Under the pieces are notes generated by a model. It saw only the letters and a program-made list of their open reading frames with translations, was not told the DNA's origin and made no database searches. The translations under genes were made by a program, and so were the position numbers. DNA of 52,002 bases from Calditrichaceae bacterium. Its GTDB lineage: Bacteria > Calditrichota > Calditrichia > Calditrichales > Calditrichaceae. Shown here in pieces: positions 28,019 through 37,224 of the stretch. The DNA is taken from NCBI GenBank assembly GCA_016928315.1, contig JAFGKZ010000017.1, forward strand, positions 1-52,002, in the 5' to 3' direction. Positions within the stretch are counted from its first letter, which is position 1, and each line of letters begins with the position of its first letter.

Positions 28019-29227
28019 ATGAAAAAATGCATTTCATTTTATCCATTACTTACGTTTTTTATTTCCGCATTAATAATAGCATCCGGTTATGCTCAGGGTT
28101 TAATTATTGATCACAATTGTGTGGCTATAACAAAAATTCCACAAACCTGGATTGAAACAGCAAAATCTTCTCTGCACATCGCCTATGGTCATACATCCCA
28201 CGGCAGTCAGATAACTGATGGCATGTCCGGATTAGTTGCCTTTGCCAATGGCGGGGGAAAAAGTTTAGCCTTACCAGAAGATATTTTTGCATGGAATAAT
28301 GGCGGCACAGACGGCGCTTTGGATTTGCACGACTATGCTATGGGCGGCGATGTGGGGTATTATCCGGATTGGATCAACAATACGAGGTCTTATTTGGGTG
28401 ATCCGGATTCAACAACAGGCCGGGGCGCTAATAATCCTGATGTGAATGTGATCATGTGGTCCTGGTGCGGTCAGGTAGGTGACAAATATTTCTACGGCAC
28501 GTTAAATTCCGAATACATTGAACCCATGACACAATTAGAATTAGATTATCCCGGTATAACATTTATCTACATGACCGGTCATGCGGATATTAATGATGAT
28601 GAAGATAATAAAGCAGCTAACCAAATTATTCGTGACTATTGCATAAATAATGATAAGGTTTTGTATGATTTTAACGACATCGAATGTTATGACCCTGATG
28701 GAACCTATTATGAATTTGTTCATGATAATTGCAATTACTATGCTTCCGATGGAACTTTACTTGGCAATTGGGCAACAGAATGGCAAGCCGCTCATACAGA
28801 GAATGTCGACTGGTATACTTGCGGCGCCCAGCATAGCCAGCCTTTAAACGCCAATCAAAAAGCCTATGCCGCATGGTGGATGTGGGCCTGCCTGGCCGGC
28901 TGGGAACCGGTTACATCAGGGAATATGACCAATGTGTCAGTCCAACCAAGCAAATTTAGATTAGAACAAAATTATCCCAATCCTTTTAACCCAAACACAA
29001 TTATTACATATACCGTAGGGGCACATAGCGATGTGCCCTTACAATATATAGATTTATCCATTTACAACATTCTTGGGCAAAAGGTTGCTGCGTTAGTTTC
29101 AGAAAAACAACCGCATGGAACCTATTCAGTTAATTTCAATGCGGATGGATTAAATGCTGGTATATATTTCTATAAGCTTACTGTTGGGGATTTTGAGCAG
29201 ATTCGTAGGATGGTATTGGTAAAATAA
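28019..29227 (+). CDS. Exported protein of unknown function with T9SS type A sorting domain
   Basis: A 402-residue protein with a signal peptide (about 1-25). I do not recognise a named family for residues 30-300. Its notable sequences are GHTSHGSQ (58-64 for H-T-S-H-G-S-Q), IMWSWCGQVGD, YMTGHADIND (H188, D190) and CGAQHSQPLNANQKAY (H272). These could be blocks of an SGNH/GDSL-like hydrolase, which is inference. Residues about 312-402 are a T9SS type A C-terminal sorting domain: FRLEQNYPNPFNPNTII, LSIYNILGQKVAALV, GIYFYKL and a final MVLVK. The sorting domain is interrupted by an in-frame palindromic repeat (29015-29042). It is expected to cross the outer membrane through the T9SS and be cleaved and anchored or released. 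Confidence 0.8.
   Translation: MKKCISFYPLLTFFISALIIASGYAQGLIIDHNCVAITKIPQTWIETAKSSLHIAYGHTSHGSQITDGMSGLVAFANGGGKSLALPEDIFAWNNGGTDGALDLHDYAMGGDVGYYPDWINNTRSYLGDPDSTTGRGANNPDVNVIMWSWCGQVGDKYFYGTLNSEYIEPMTQLELDYPGITFIYMTGHADINDDEDNKAANQIIRDYCINNDKVLYDFNDIECYDPDGTYYEFVHDNCNYYASDGTLLGNWATEWQAAHTENVDWYTCGAQHSQPLNANQKAYAAWWMWACLAGWEPVTSGNMTNVSVQPSKFRLEQNYPNPFNPNTIITYTVGAHSDVPLQYIDLSIYNILGQKVAALVSEKQPHGTYSVNFNADGLNAGIYFYKLTVGDFEQIRRMVLVK
29015..29042. repeat. Palindromic REP-like repeat inside the sorting-domain coding sequence
   Basis: Arms GTAGGGGCACAT (29015-29026) and ATGTGCCCTTAC (29031-29042) are inverted copies with one mismatch around AGCG. The form resembles dispersed GTAGGGGC...GCCCCTAC palindromes seen in many bacterial genomes. 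In this frame it encodes about nine residues (from V333), in a loop between two strands of the sorting domain. Confidence 0.65.
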
Positions 29228-29244
29228 TTTCTTTGAAGTATAAA

Positions 29245-29271
29245 AAAATCCGGAATTTATAACCGGGTTTT
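29245..29271. terminator. Bidirectional terminator between convergent genes
   Basis: A-run and CCGG (29250-29253), 9-base loop, CCGG (29263-29266) and a T-run (29268-29271) form a hairpin that reads as a terminator on both strands. It separates the T9SS protein gene (+) from aceF (-). Confidence 0.65.
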
Positions 29272-29294
29272 ATATTTCAATCATTTCATTAATT

Positions 29295-30986
29295 TTAATC
29301 TTCCAAACTCAATAAAAACGGTTGTTCCAGAATTTCGCAAACCCAGCGCAGGAAACGGGCTGCGTCCGCCCCATCAATAATTCTGTGATCATAGGATAAT
29401 GATAACGGCAGCATCAGTCGTGGCTTAAATTCGCCGTCGATGTATACCGGTTCAAAAGCGGAACGTGATACACCCAGTATAGCCACCTCCGGCGAATTGA
29501 CCACAGGCGTAAAGGCCGTTCCGCCAATCCCGCCGAGATTGGATATACTGAAATTACCACCCTGCATTTCTTCCAGAGATAATTTCCGGTCTCGCGCTTT
29601 TTTAGAAAGTTCCGTCAACTCCACCGAAATCTGAATGATATTTTTCTGATCCACATTTTTAATCACCGGGACCAGTAAACCCCGGTCCGTATCCGCTGCA
29701 ATACCGATATTATAATATTTTTTATAAATGATTTTATTATTGCCCATATCCACACTGGCATTAAATTGGGGAAACTTCTTTAAAGCATATTCAATCACTT
29801 TTATGAGGATGGCGGTAACCGTTAGTTTGCCCCCTGCCTCTTCCATGTGTTTGGCAAAGCGTTTACGTAACTTTTCCAATTCAGTGATATCCGCTTTATC
29901 ATGCTGGGTCACATGCGGAATGGTAGCCCAGGCATAACTTAAATGTTTGGCGGTTGTTTCGCGCACTTTACTCATCGGCTGAGGATCCACTTCGCCCCAT
30001 TTGCTGAAATCCGGCAGCGCTTCAGCCTCAACGCCTTTGGATAACGCCGGCGCTGAACCACTTTGCTTATTTAATGATTTTGAATATCGTTTAATATCCT
30101 CAACCGATATGTGTCCCGATCGACCGGAACCGGGCACGTCATGAATATCGATGCCGATTTCGCGGGCAAACCGTCTTACCGATGGCGCGGCTGGTACAAG
30201 ATTATTCGGATCACGCGGCTGATTATATTGAGCCGGTTGGGATAATTCTTTTTTTGCAGGTTTTTCTTTGGTTTCTGATGTATCTTCCGCGGGTTTATCT
30301 GCTTGCGGTTTATCATCCGGAACAGATTTTTCATCTGCGATGGCGCCTGACTCCGTTTCAAGTTTCATAACCGTCTGTCCGACTTTAACCTGATCGCCTG
30401 CTTTAATTAAAATCTCTTTAACAACACCTTCCATTTCGGAAGGCACTTCCGCCACCGCCTTATCCGTTTCCAGTTCAATCAATCCCTGATCAACGGCAAC
30501 CGAATCACCCACAGAAACTAAAACACCGGCTACCGAGCCGGATTCAATATTTTCGCCAAGTTCGGGTATTTTAAATTCGACTATTTGTTTTTTATCCGAC
30601 GATTCTTTCACTGGTTTAGCTTGTTTTTTTTCATCAGCGTTTTTCTTATTTGAGACGTTTTCAGTTTCAGATTTTTTTTTCTGAGTTTCTCTTTCCTGCT
30701 CAGCCTGCTTATCTTTGTCCGCTTTAACTGACTCATTTCCTGCGGTTTCGTCGGAACGAATCGTCACCAGCGTCTGACCGACCTTTACATCATCTCCTTC
30801 ATTCACTCTGATGTCTTCAATCGTGCCCGATTTATCAGCTGGAACCTCTACAACAGCCTTATCCGTTTCCAGTTCCATTAATATCTGGTCCTTTTCGATT
30901 TTATCACCCGCACTTGCCATGATGCCAACTACCCGACCGGATTCTATATTTTCACCCAACTCAGGCAGTTTGATTTCCACAGTCAT
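29295..30986 (-). CDS. aceF: Pyruvate dehydrogenase E2, dihydrolipoamide acetyltransferase
   Basis: A 563-residue E2. There are two lipoyl domains, with lipoylated lysines K43 and K176, each in an ETDKA motif. They are joined by a charged Lys/Glu/Pro linker. The peripheral-subunit-binding domain is at about 267-301 (PSVRRFAREIGIDIHDVPGSG). The catalytic acetyltransferase domain ends with SYDHRIIDGADAARF (H534, D538). The SD AAAGGA precedes the ATG. It lies 62 bases downstream of aceE on the same strand, so the two form an operon. No E3 (lpd) gene follows; the operon ends at a terminator. Confidence 0.95.
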   Translation of the reverse strand: MTVEIKLPELGENIESGRVVGIMASAGDKIEKDQILMELETDKAVVEVPADKSGTIEDIRVNEGDDVKVGQTLVTIRSDETAGNESVKADKDKQAEQERETQKKKSETENVSNKKNADEKKQAKPVKESSDKKQIVEFKIPELGENIESGSVAGVLVSVGDSVAVDQGLIELETDKAVAEVPSEMEGVVKEILIKAGDQVKVGQTVMKLETESGAIADEKSVPDDKPQADKPAEDTSETKEKPAKKELSQPAQYNQPRDPNNLVPAAPSVRRFAREIGIDIHDVPGSGRSGHISVEDIKRYSKSLNKQSGSAPALSKGVEAEALPDFSKWGEVDPQPMSKVRETTAKHLSYAWATIPHVTQHDKADITELEKLRKRFAKHMEEAGGKLTVTAILIKVIEYALKKFPQFNASVDMGNNKIIYKKYYNIGIAADTDRGLLVPVIKNVDQKNIIQISVELTELSKKARDRKLSLEEMQGGNFSISNLGGIGGTAFTPVVNSPEVAILGVSRSAFEPVYIDGEFKPRLMLPLSLSYDHRIIDGADAARFLRWVCEILEQPFLLSLED

Positions 30987-31048
30987 AATAATTTCCTTTT
31001 AAAATATATTTGTAATCTAAATCCTTATTTTATTCTCAATTATAATTG

Positions 31049-33739
31049 CTAACTTATAATCGGATTAGATTTTTTAGGATTTATATCCATATCTTTGATG
31101 GCCTTTTTCACTATTTCTGCCGTTATTTTACCTTCCTTTTTTAACTGATGTAATGCGGCCAAAACAATATAGCGTTCATCAACTTCAAAGAATTCTCGGA
31201 GATGCCGGCGGCCGTCACTGCGGCCAAATCCGTCCGTGCCCAGCGTAAATAATTCTCCCGGAACCCATTTGGCAATCGATTCCGGTAAGGCTCTTACATA
31301 GTCCGAAGCCGCCACAAAAACACCTTTGGCGTCTTTGAGCGCTTCTGCAACATAAGGTAATTTAGCTTGTTTGCCTGGATTAAACATATTTTCCCGTTCA
31401 ACTTTTATCGCATCATAATGCAGTTCTTTATAGCTGGTAACGCTCCAAACGTCCACGGCAATATCATAATCTTTTTCCAGAATTTCTTTCGCTAAAACTG
31501 CTTTGTTGAGAATGGAACCGCTGCCGAATAAATTGGCATATCCTTTAGCTTTCTTCTTTTTAGAGGCGCTCAGTTTATACAGTCCTTTGATAATACCTTC
31601 TTTAATATTCTTACCTTCAGGCATAGCCGGCTGGGCATAATTTTCATTCATTATCGTGATGTAGTAAAAGATGCTTTCCTGATCGATGTACATGCGTTTA
31701 ATACCATCCTGGATAATAACAGCGAGCTCATAAGCATAGGCCGGATCGTACGCTTTTAGACTGGGATAAGGATAAGCCAGTAGATGACTGTTGCCATCCT
31801 GATGCTGTAAACCCTCGCCGGCCAGAGTGGTTCTGCCTGCCGTACCGCCCAGTAAAAATCCCCGGGCACGCATATCTCCGGCAGCCCATATCAGATCGCC
31901 TATACGCTGCAGACCAAACATGGAATAAAAAATATAAAATGGAATCGCATTAATATTATGTACTGAATATGCCATTCCCGCGGCTATGAATGATGACATT
32001 GAACCCGCTTCGGTAATACCCTCTTCCAGTATCTGACCGTTTTTAGCTTCCTTGTAATAAAGCAGACTTTCTTTATCAACCGGTTCGTACAACTGCCCGA
32101 CATTGGAATAGATACCAATTTGCCTGAATAGCGCTTCCATTCCGAAGGTGCGCGCTTCATCGGGAACAATGGGCACAATGAGTTTTCCGATTTCCTTATC
32201 GCGAAGCAATTTAGCCAGGATACGTACAAATACCATGGTTGTGGATACTTCCCGATCCTCCGTACCCGCATAAAATTCATCAAACAATTTTTCATCCAGT
32301 TTATTGATTGGATTGCTCTCCACCCGGCGGGAAGGCACATAGCCGAATAGTTTTTTTCTTTGTTCATGCAGATACTTCATTTCCGGGCTGTCTTCATCCG
32401 GTTTATAAAAAGGTACCGTATCAATATCTTCATCTGAGATTGGAATACCGAAACGTGACCTGAAATGTCTCAGCTCCTCCTCGTTCAATTTTTTCTGCTG
32501 ATGGGTAATATTTTTACCTTCCCCGGCTTCGCCCAGTCCATAACCTTTTACTGTCCTGGCCAGAATAACCGTCGGCGAACCTTTGTGATTAACCGCCGCC
32601 TGGTAAGCGGCATATACTTTTTCCGGATCGTGCCCGCCCAAACGCAATTTTTCTAACTGCTCATCAGACATATGCTCAACCATTTTCAGCAGCTCGGGGT
32701 ATTTTCCCCAAAAATGTTCACGCAAATGGGCGCCGCCTTTAACCACATAATTCTGATACTCACCGTCAACCACTTCACACATACGTTTAGTAAGTAAACC
32801 ATCTTCATCTTTAGCCAGTAAAGCATCCCAATCGCCTCCCCAGATGACTTTAATGACATTCCATTTGGCGCCGCGAAAAACCGTTTCCAGTTCTTGTATA
32901 ATTTTCCCATTGCCGCGCACCGGACCATCCAGCCGCTGAAGATTACAATTGATCACAAAAACAAGATTATCCAAATTAGCCCGGGCTGCTAAAGAGATAG
33001 CTCCCAGTGTTTCCGGTTCGTCGGTTTCGCCGTCGCCGAGGAAAGCCCATACTTTTTCACCATTAACCGGTTTAAGCCCACGGTCTTCCAGATAACGGTT
33101 AAAACGGGCATGGTAAATCGCCATAATCGGACCAAGTCCCATTGAGACGGTTGCAAACTGCCAATAGTCCGGCATCAGCCAGGGATGTGGATAGGATGGT
33201 AAACCACGGCCGCTGGTATGCACTTCATGACGGAAATTTTTAAGATCCTGAACGCTTAACCGGCCTTCCAGGAAAGAACGCGCGTAAATACCCGGCGAAG
33301 CATGTCCCTGGAAATAAATGATATCTCCACTAAAGTCGTCTTGTGGAGCTCGGAAGAAATGATTGAAACCGACCTCGTATAGGGTGGCTGCCGATGCATA
33401 GGTGGAAATATGCCCGCCGATACCATTTTCCTCACGATTCGCACGCACTACCATTGCCATGGCGTTCCAGCGGATAATACTTTTAATTCTGCGCTCAATT
33501 TCGCGGCTGCCCGGATAAGCGGGCTGATCTACCTGTTGTATTGTATTTATATAAGGTGTGTTTGCTGTAAATGGCATACGAATACCAGCCGTATAAACTC
33601 TTTTCTGCAATGCTGAAAGGAGTGCCTGTACCCGTTCCGATCCGCCATGCTCAATCACATAATCAAGAGATTCCAGCCACTCCCTGGTTTCTAAATCCAC
33701 TTCTTCATTTAAGTAATTTTGATTCTTTTCTTCACTCAT
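31049..33739 (-). CDS. aceE: Pyruvate dehydrogenase E1, homodimeric type
   Basis: An 896-residue E1 of the single-chain (alpha2) type as in E. coli AceE (887). The thiamine-diphosphate motif GDGETDEPETLGAISLAAR with the closing VINCN is clear. Other family sequences are GHASPGIYARSFLEGRL, PYPHPWLMPDYWQF and LAGEGLQHQDGNSHL. The enzyme decarboxylates pyruvate and transfers the acetyl group to the E2 lipoyl arms. The SD GAGGT precedes the ATG. The homodimeric type is less common than the alpha-beta type in FCB bacteria and may point to transfer or to a particular lineage. Confidence 0.96.
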   Translation of the reverse strand: MSEEKNQNYLNEEVDLETREWLESLDYVIEHGGSERVQALLSALQKRVYTAGIRMPFTANTPYINTIQQVDQPAYPGSREIERRIKSIIRWNAMAMVVRANREENGIGGHISTYASAATLYEVGFNHFFRAPQDDFSGDIIYFQGHASPGIYARSFLEGRLSVQDLKNFRHEVHTSGRGLPSYPHPWLMPDYWQFATVSMGLGPIMAIYHARFNRYLEDRGLKPVNGEKVWAFLGDGETDEPETLGAISLAARANLDNLVFVINCNLQRLDGPVRGNGKIIQELETVFRGAKWNVIKVIWGGDWDALLAKDEDGLLTKRMCEVVDGEYQNYVVKGGAHLREHFWGKYPELLKMVEHMSDEQLEKLRLGGHDPEKVYAAYQAAVNHKGSPTVILARTVKGYGLGEAGEGKNITHQQKKLNEEELRHFRSRFGIPISDEDIDTVPFYKPDEDSPEMKYLHEQRKKLFGYVPSRRVESNPINKLDEKLFDEFYAGTEDREVSTTMVFVRILAKLLRDKEIGKLIVPIVPDEARTFGMEALFRQIGIYSNVGQLYEPVDKESLLYYKEAKNGQILEEGITEAGSMSSFIAAGMAYSVHNINAIPFYIFYSMFGLQRIGDLIWAAGDMRARGFLLGGTAGRTTLAGEGLQHQDGNSHLLAYPYPSLKAYDPAYAYELAVIIQDGIKRMYIDQESIFYYITIMNENYAQPAMPEGKNIKEGIIKGLYKLSASKKKKAKGYANLFGSGSILNKAVLAKEILEKDYDIAVDVWSVTSYKELHYDAIKVERENMFNPGKQAKLPYVAEALKDAKGVFVAASDYVRALPESIAKWVPGELFTLGTDGFGRSDGRRHLREFFEVDERYIVLAALHQLKKEGKITAEIVKKAIKDMDINPKKSNPIIS

Positions 33740-34095
33740 TTTGACCTCAATACAAATTTAGATTTTTATCATGAATACCTAATTTAATGGTATTTATGTC
33801 ACATCAATTTAAACCGTTATCCAAAATACATTTTGATATCTTATTTATCAAATAAACCTTTTTCTCCAATCTATCTAAACACCGTATCAGAAAAGGATGC
33901 AATGTTTCTAATATAGACCAGAACCAACGCAAAATTATTGAATTTAATTTCACAATTTGGCCTATTTATAAAGTTAAATCACAATCAGGTGTTATTATAA
34001 TAAATTTGAAATTGCCTGTAAATAAAAATCTGATTTACAAATTAGTCCCATTTGTTTATCTTTATTCAAAGCGATTGTATTAAGGAGAATATATA
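33740..34095. other. Divergent intergenic region between aceE and the aldo-keto reductase gene
   Basis: This 356-base AT-rich region holds no gene I can support. It must contain the promoters for aceE (-) and for the reductase (+). A 7-base inverted repeat, TGTAAAT (34017-34023) and ATTTACA (34033-34039), lies about 60 bases before the reductase start. The SD AAGGAG is at its right edge. Confidence 0.5.
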
Positions 34096-35094
34096 ATGAG
34101 TTATGTTCCTGATAAATCACGTTATGATAATATGCCGTATAACCGATGCGGAAGAAGCGGTCTTAAACTGCCAACTATATCGCTGGGCCTGTGGCATAAC
34201 TTCGGCGGCGTTAGCTCACTGGAAAATGCCCGTGAAATGATCCATACCGCATTTGACCTGGGTATAACTCATTTTGATTTAGCCAATAATTATGGCCCAC
34301 CAGCCGGATCCGCGGAAAAAACCTTTGGGCATATATTATCGCAGGATTTTAACTATTATCGTGATGAATTGATTATTTCTACTAAAGCCGGCTGGGGTAT
34401 GTGGCCGGGGCCTTATGGCGATTGGGGATCACGTAAATATCTTGTTGCCAGTCTGGATCAAAGTCTTAAACGGTTAAGTCTGGATTATGTGGATATTTTC
34501 TATCATCATCGCCCCGATCCGGAAACGCCATTGGAAGAAACGATGAGCGCACTGGATTATATTGTTCGCAGCGGACGGGCATTGTACATAGGCATCTCTT
34601 CCTATGATGTTAATGAAACAAAAAAAGCCGCCAAAATATTAAAAGCCCTTGGCACTCCCTGTCTTATTCATCAACCGTCATATAGTCTGCTGAATCGCTG
34701 GATTGAAGATGGATTGGCAAAAGTGTTGTCTAGTGAAGGCATTGGTTGTATTGTTTTCTCTCCCCTTGCACAGGGAATGTTGACCAGTAAATATCTCAGC
34801 GGTGTACCAGAAGACTCCCGTGCTGCAAACATTCACGGTTTTTTAACAAAAGAACAGGTAACCGAAGAAGTTATTGGTAAGGCAAAGAAGCTTAATGAAC
34901 TGGCAAAAGAACGCGGACAAACGTTGGCGCAACTGGCCATTGCCTGGGTTTTGCGATTGCCCGAAATAACCTCTGCATTGATTGGCGCCAGCAATCCGGA
35001 ACAAATTAAGGATTGTGTCGATGCTACAAATAATTTAAGTTTTGGCGTAGAAGAATTAAAGCAAATTGAGAATATTTTAAACAATAAAGAATAA
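34096..35094 (+). CDS. yghZ: YghZ-type aldo-keto reductase
   Basis: A 332-residue NADPH-dependent AKR. It follows E. coli YghZ closely: YNRCGRSGLKLPTISLGLWHN, FDLGITHFDLANNYGPP (catalytic Asp and Tyr), IISTKAGWGMWPGPYGDWGS (catalytic Lys), DYVDIFYHHRPD (catalytic His), LIHQPSYSLLNRW and ITSALIGASNPEQI. YghZ reduces L-glyceraldehyde 3-phosphate and methylglyoxal. The SD AAGGAG lies 9 bases before the ATG. It is convergent, with a 1-base gap, to a DJ-1/PfpI gene, so their transcripts overlap unless terminated inside coding sequence. Confidence 0.92.
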   Translation: MSYVPDKSRYDNMPYNRCGRSGLKLPTISLGLWHNFGGVSSLENAREMIHTAFDLGITHFDLANNYGPPAGSAEKTFGHILSQDFNYYRDELIISTKAGWGMWPGPYGDWGSRKYLVASLDQSLKRLSLDYVDIFYHHRPDPETPLEETMSALDYIVRSGRALYIGISSYDVNETKKAAKILKALGTPCLIHQPSYSLLNRWIEDGLAKVLSSEGIGCIVFSPLAQGMLTSKYLSGVPEDSRAANIHGFLTKEQVTEEVIGKAKKLNELAKERGQTLAQLAIAWVLRLPEITSALIGASNPEQIKDCVDATNNLSFGVEELKQIENILNNKE

Positions 35095-35095
35095 T

Positions 35096-35623
35096 TTAAC
35101 CGTTTTTTAAAAATTCTATTATTGCTGTGCAAAAAAATGGCAAATCGTCCGGTCTTCGGCTTGATACCATATTACGATCTACTACTACCGGTTTATCTAC
35201 CCATTTAGCTCCGGCATTAATTAAATCGTCTTTTATTCCCGGAGTTGACGTGCAGGTAAATCCTTTCATGATACCCGCTGAGATGGTTATCCAGCCTGCA
35301 TGGCAAATGTGTGCGATTAATTTACTGTCCTGATGCATTTTTTGGGTAATTTGCAGAACTTTAGGATCCCTGCGTAATCGATCGGGAGCGAAACCACCAG
35401 CAAGAACCAGGCCATCAAAATCATTATCCTTTATATCGGATATCGCCGCATCCGATTTACAGGGATAACCATGCTTACCACTATAAATTTTTCCTGAATC
35501 CGGTCCGGCGACCACAACTTCTGCCCCGGCTTCAATAAGACGCATTTTAGGATACCATAATTCCAGATCTTCATAAATGTTATCAATAAACATCACTATT
35601 CTTTTCCCGGATAATTCATTCAT
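35096..35623 (-). CDS. DJ-1/PfpI family protein (YhbO/protease I type)
   Basis: A 175-residue protein with the DJ-1 superfamily nucleophile elbow AHICHAGW (Cys107, His108) and an early acidic partner (E18 in YEDLEL). The opening KRIVMFIDNIYEDLELWYP and GLVLAGGFAPDRLRRD match PfpI/YhbO proteins. These have been reported as proteases, glyoxalases III or glycation-repair deglycases, the last being disputed. Location beside a methylglyoxal-type reductase supports a reactive-aldehyde role, which is inference. Confidence 0.88.
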   Translation of the reverse strand: MNELSGKRIVMFIDNIYEDLELWYPKMRLIEAGAEVVVAGPDSGKIYSGKHGYPCKSDAAISDIKDNDFDGLVLAGGFAPDRLRRDPKVLQITQKMHQDSKLIAHICHAGWITISAGIMKGFTCTSTPGIKDDLINAGAKWVDKPVVVDRNMVSSRRPDDLPFFCTAIIEFLKNG

Positions 35624-35714
35624 TTATGATTCCTTTCATTAATTTAAACACTCATTATTTTATTAAAATATATTTAACTGTTTTTCATACCAAAAATTTC
35701 ATAAATTGACGTCG

Positions 35715-35738
35715 ATCATTTTGAAATATTAAAATGAT
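35715..35738. promoter_or_regulatory. Inverted repeat in divergent promoter region
   Basis: ATCATTTT (35715-35722) and AAAATGAT (35731-35738) are perfect inverted copies around 8 bases. They lie between the DJ-1 gene (-) and the outer-membrane-like gene (+), about 100 bases from each start. A regulator site is possible. Confidence 0.3.
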
Positions 35739-35838
35739 TGATATTTTCCGTCTTTCATAATCAATCAAATGGTGAAATAAATCGTACATATTATGTGTTT
35801 TTTTATAAATATCATTAACCTCGAAGAAAGGAACCGTA

Positions 35839-36402
35839 ATGAAGTTAACTAAGTTAGTTGGTCTTTGTTTATTACTAGTTGGGTTTACACAAGCCGGAAT
35901 CATGAATGGACCCGGTAATCCGCATTTGAGTAAAGGGGATATCATCGTTGGCGCCAGATTGGCATTGATCGACGCTTACGATGCGCCTGTAGGTTTTATT
36001 ATTAATGGTGAATTTGGACTTATGGAAGGATTCCTGAGCATTCCTCATTTTCCAACCAGCTTAGGCATCGGAGCAAGCCTTGCCTATTCGGGTTACACAC
36101 AAACCTATTATTATGGTGAGTATAGTTATTCTAATTTTGAAATCATGACACACGGTGTATATCATGTAAAACTCATTAAAAAAATTCCTATGGATACCTA
36201 TATTGCGCTTAGCCTTGGCTTTAATATTGAAAATAACGATTTGGATGTTGGTATTGGAGGTGATCCACCCGATCGTAATGGCGGATTTAGGCTGGGTACA
36301 TCAGTAGGCGTCCGTTATTACTTTACTAATAATTTAGCTGCTGTTGGTGAATTAGGCTTCGGAATGGGATTACTTAGGCTAGGTATGGATTTTAAATTTT
36401 AA
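35839..36402 (+). CDS. Small outer-membrane beta-barrel-like protein
   Basis: A 187-residue protein with a signal peptide (about 1-20, ending F-T-Q-A-G). The rest alternates short amphipathic strands with glycine-rich turns (LGIGASLAYSGYT, YIALSLGFNIENND, GFRLGTSVGVRYYF) and ends MDFKF with a terminal Phe, as expected of an outer-membrane barrel substrate of BamA. About eight strands are plausible. No specific family is recognised. The SD AAAGGA lies before the ATG. The DUF72 gene begins 6 bases after its stop. Confidence 0.65.
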   Translation: MKLTKLVGLCLLLVGFTQAGIMNGPGNPHLSKGDIIVGARLALIDAYDAPVGFIINGEFGLMEGFLSIPHFPTSLGIGASLAYSGYTQTYYYGEYSYSNFEIMTHGVYHVKLIKKIPMDTYIALSLGFNIENNDLDVGIGGDPPDRNGGFRLGTSVGVRYYFTNNLAAVGELGFGMGLLRLGMDFKF

Positions 36403-36408
36403 AGCACC

Positions 36409-37161
36409 ATGTCTGTTATTCATCTTGGAACATCCGGCTGGTCGTATAAAGACTGGCTGGGTGTTTTTTATCCTGATTTAACCAAACAAGCCGACTATTT
36501 ACCTTTTTATGCTAAAAAATTTGACTCTGTGGAAGTGGATTCAACTTTTTATGCCATTCCAAGAAAAACAACCGTACAAAACTGGTACGATAAAACTCCG
36601 GATACATTTACATTCTCACTAAAAGTCCCTCAGATTATTACACATGAAAAACGGTTAAATAATTGTGAATCAGAATGGAATCAGTTCGTCCAGACAGCAC
36701 AATTATTAAAACACAAATTGGGTCCAATTGTATTGCAATTTGATTATAAATTTCAATTTAATGAGCATTTTTTCCTATTAAACGAGTTTTTGAAAATTTA
36801 CAATTTTAAAGATATTAAACTCTGCGTGGAAATCCGAAACAAAGATTGGCACAATTTAGATTTCTATGATTTGTTAAGAAAACATAATGTAGCTCTTGTT
36901 CTAAACGATTTGTATTACATGCCCCGAATAATTGAATTGACTTCTGATTTTGTCTATGTCCGATTGCTTGGAAATCGCAAGCAAATCCCGGATGATTTTT
37001 CTCATGTGCGGGTAAAACGTGATATGGATTTAGACTGGTGGGCTGACTGGATCCATAAATTTATTGAAAAAGAACTGGATGTTTGGGTATACTCCAATAA
37101 CCGTTATCAGGGACATGCTCCCGCAACCATCGCTGAACTCCAAAAAAGAGTTGCAAAATAA
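36409..37161 (+). CDS. DUF72 (YecE-like) protein
   Basis: A 250-residue TIM-barrel-like protein of the DUF72 family: IHLGTSGWSYKDWLGVFYP at the N-terminus, FDSVEVDSTFYAIP, TFSLKVPQIITHEKRL, CVEIRNKDW and DVWVYSNNRYQGHAPATI at the C-terminus. Conserved Glu, Asp and Asn in the barrel suggest an enzyme related to AP-endonuclease-like TIM barrels, but no activity is established. It follows the small barrel gene by 6 bases. Confidence 0.9.
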   Translation: MSVIHLGTSGWSYKDWLGVFYPDLTKQADYLPFYAKKFDSVEVDSTFYAIPRKTTVQNWYDKTPDTFTFSLKVPQIITHEKRLNNCESEWNQFVQTAQLLKHKLGPIVLQFDYKFQFNEHFFLLNEFLKIYNFKDIKLCVEIRNKDWHNLDFYDLLRKHNVALVLNDLYYMPRIIELTSDFVYVRLLGNRKQIPDDFSHVRVKRDMDLDWWADWIHKFIEKELDVWVYSNNRYQGHAPATIAELQKRVAK

Positions 37162-37224
37162 TTTTCTGATTTGAATATCTAATATATAAATCTGTAGATG
37201 TATTAAACACTTAAAATTAGCTAC

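Noticed and set aside
29015-29042. Intragenic terminator in the T9SS protein gene
   Set aside because: The hairpin is not followed by a T-run, and the reading frame continues through it to a complete sorting domain.
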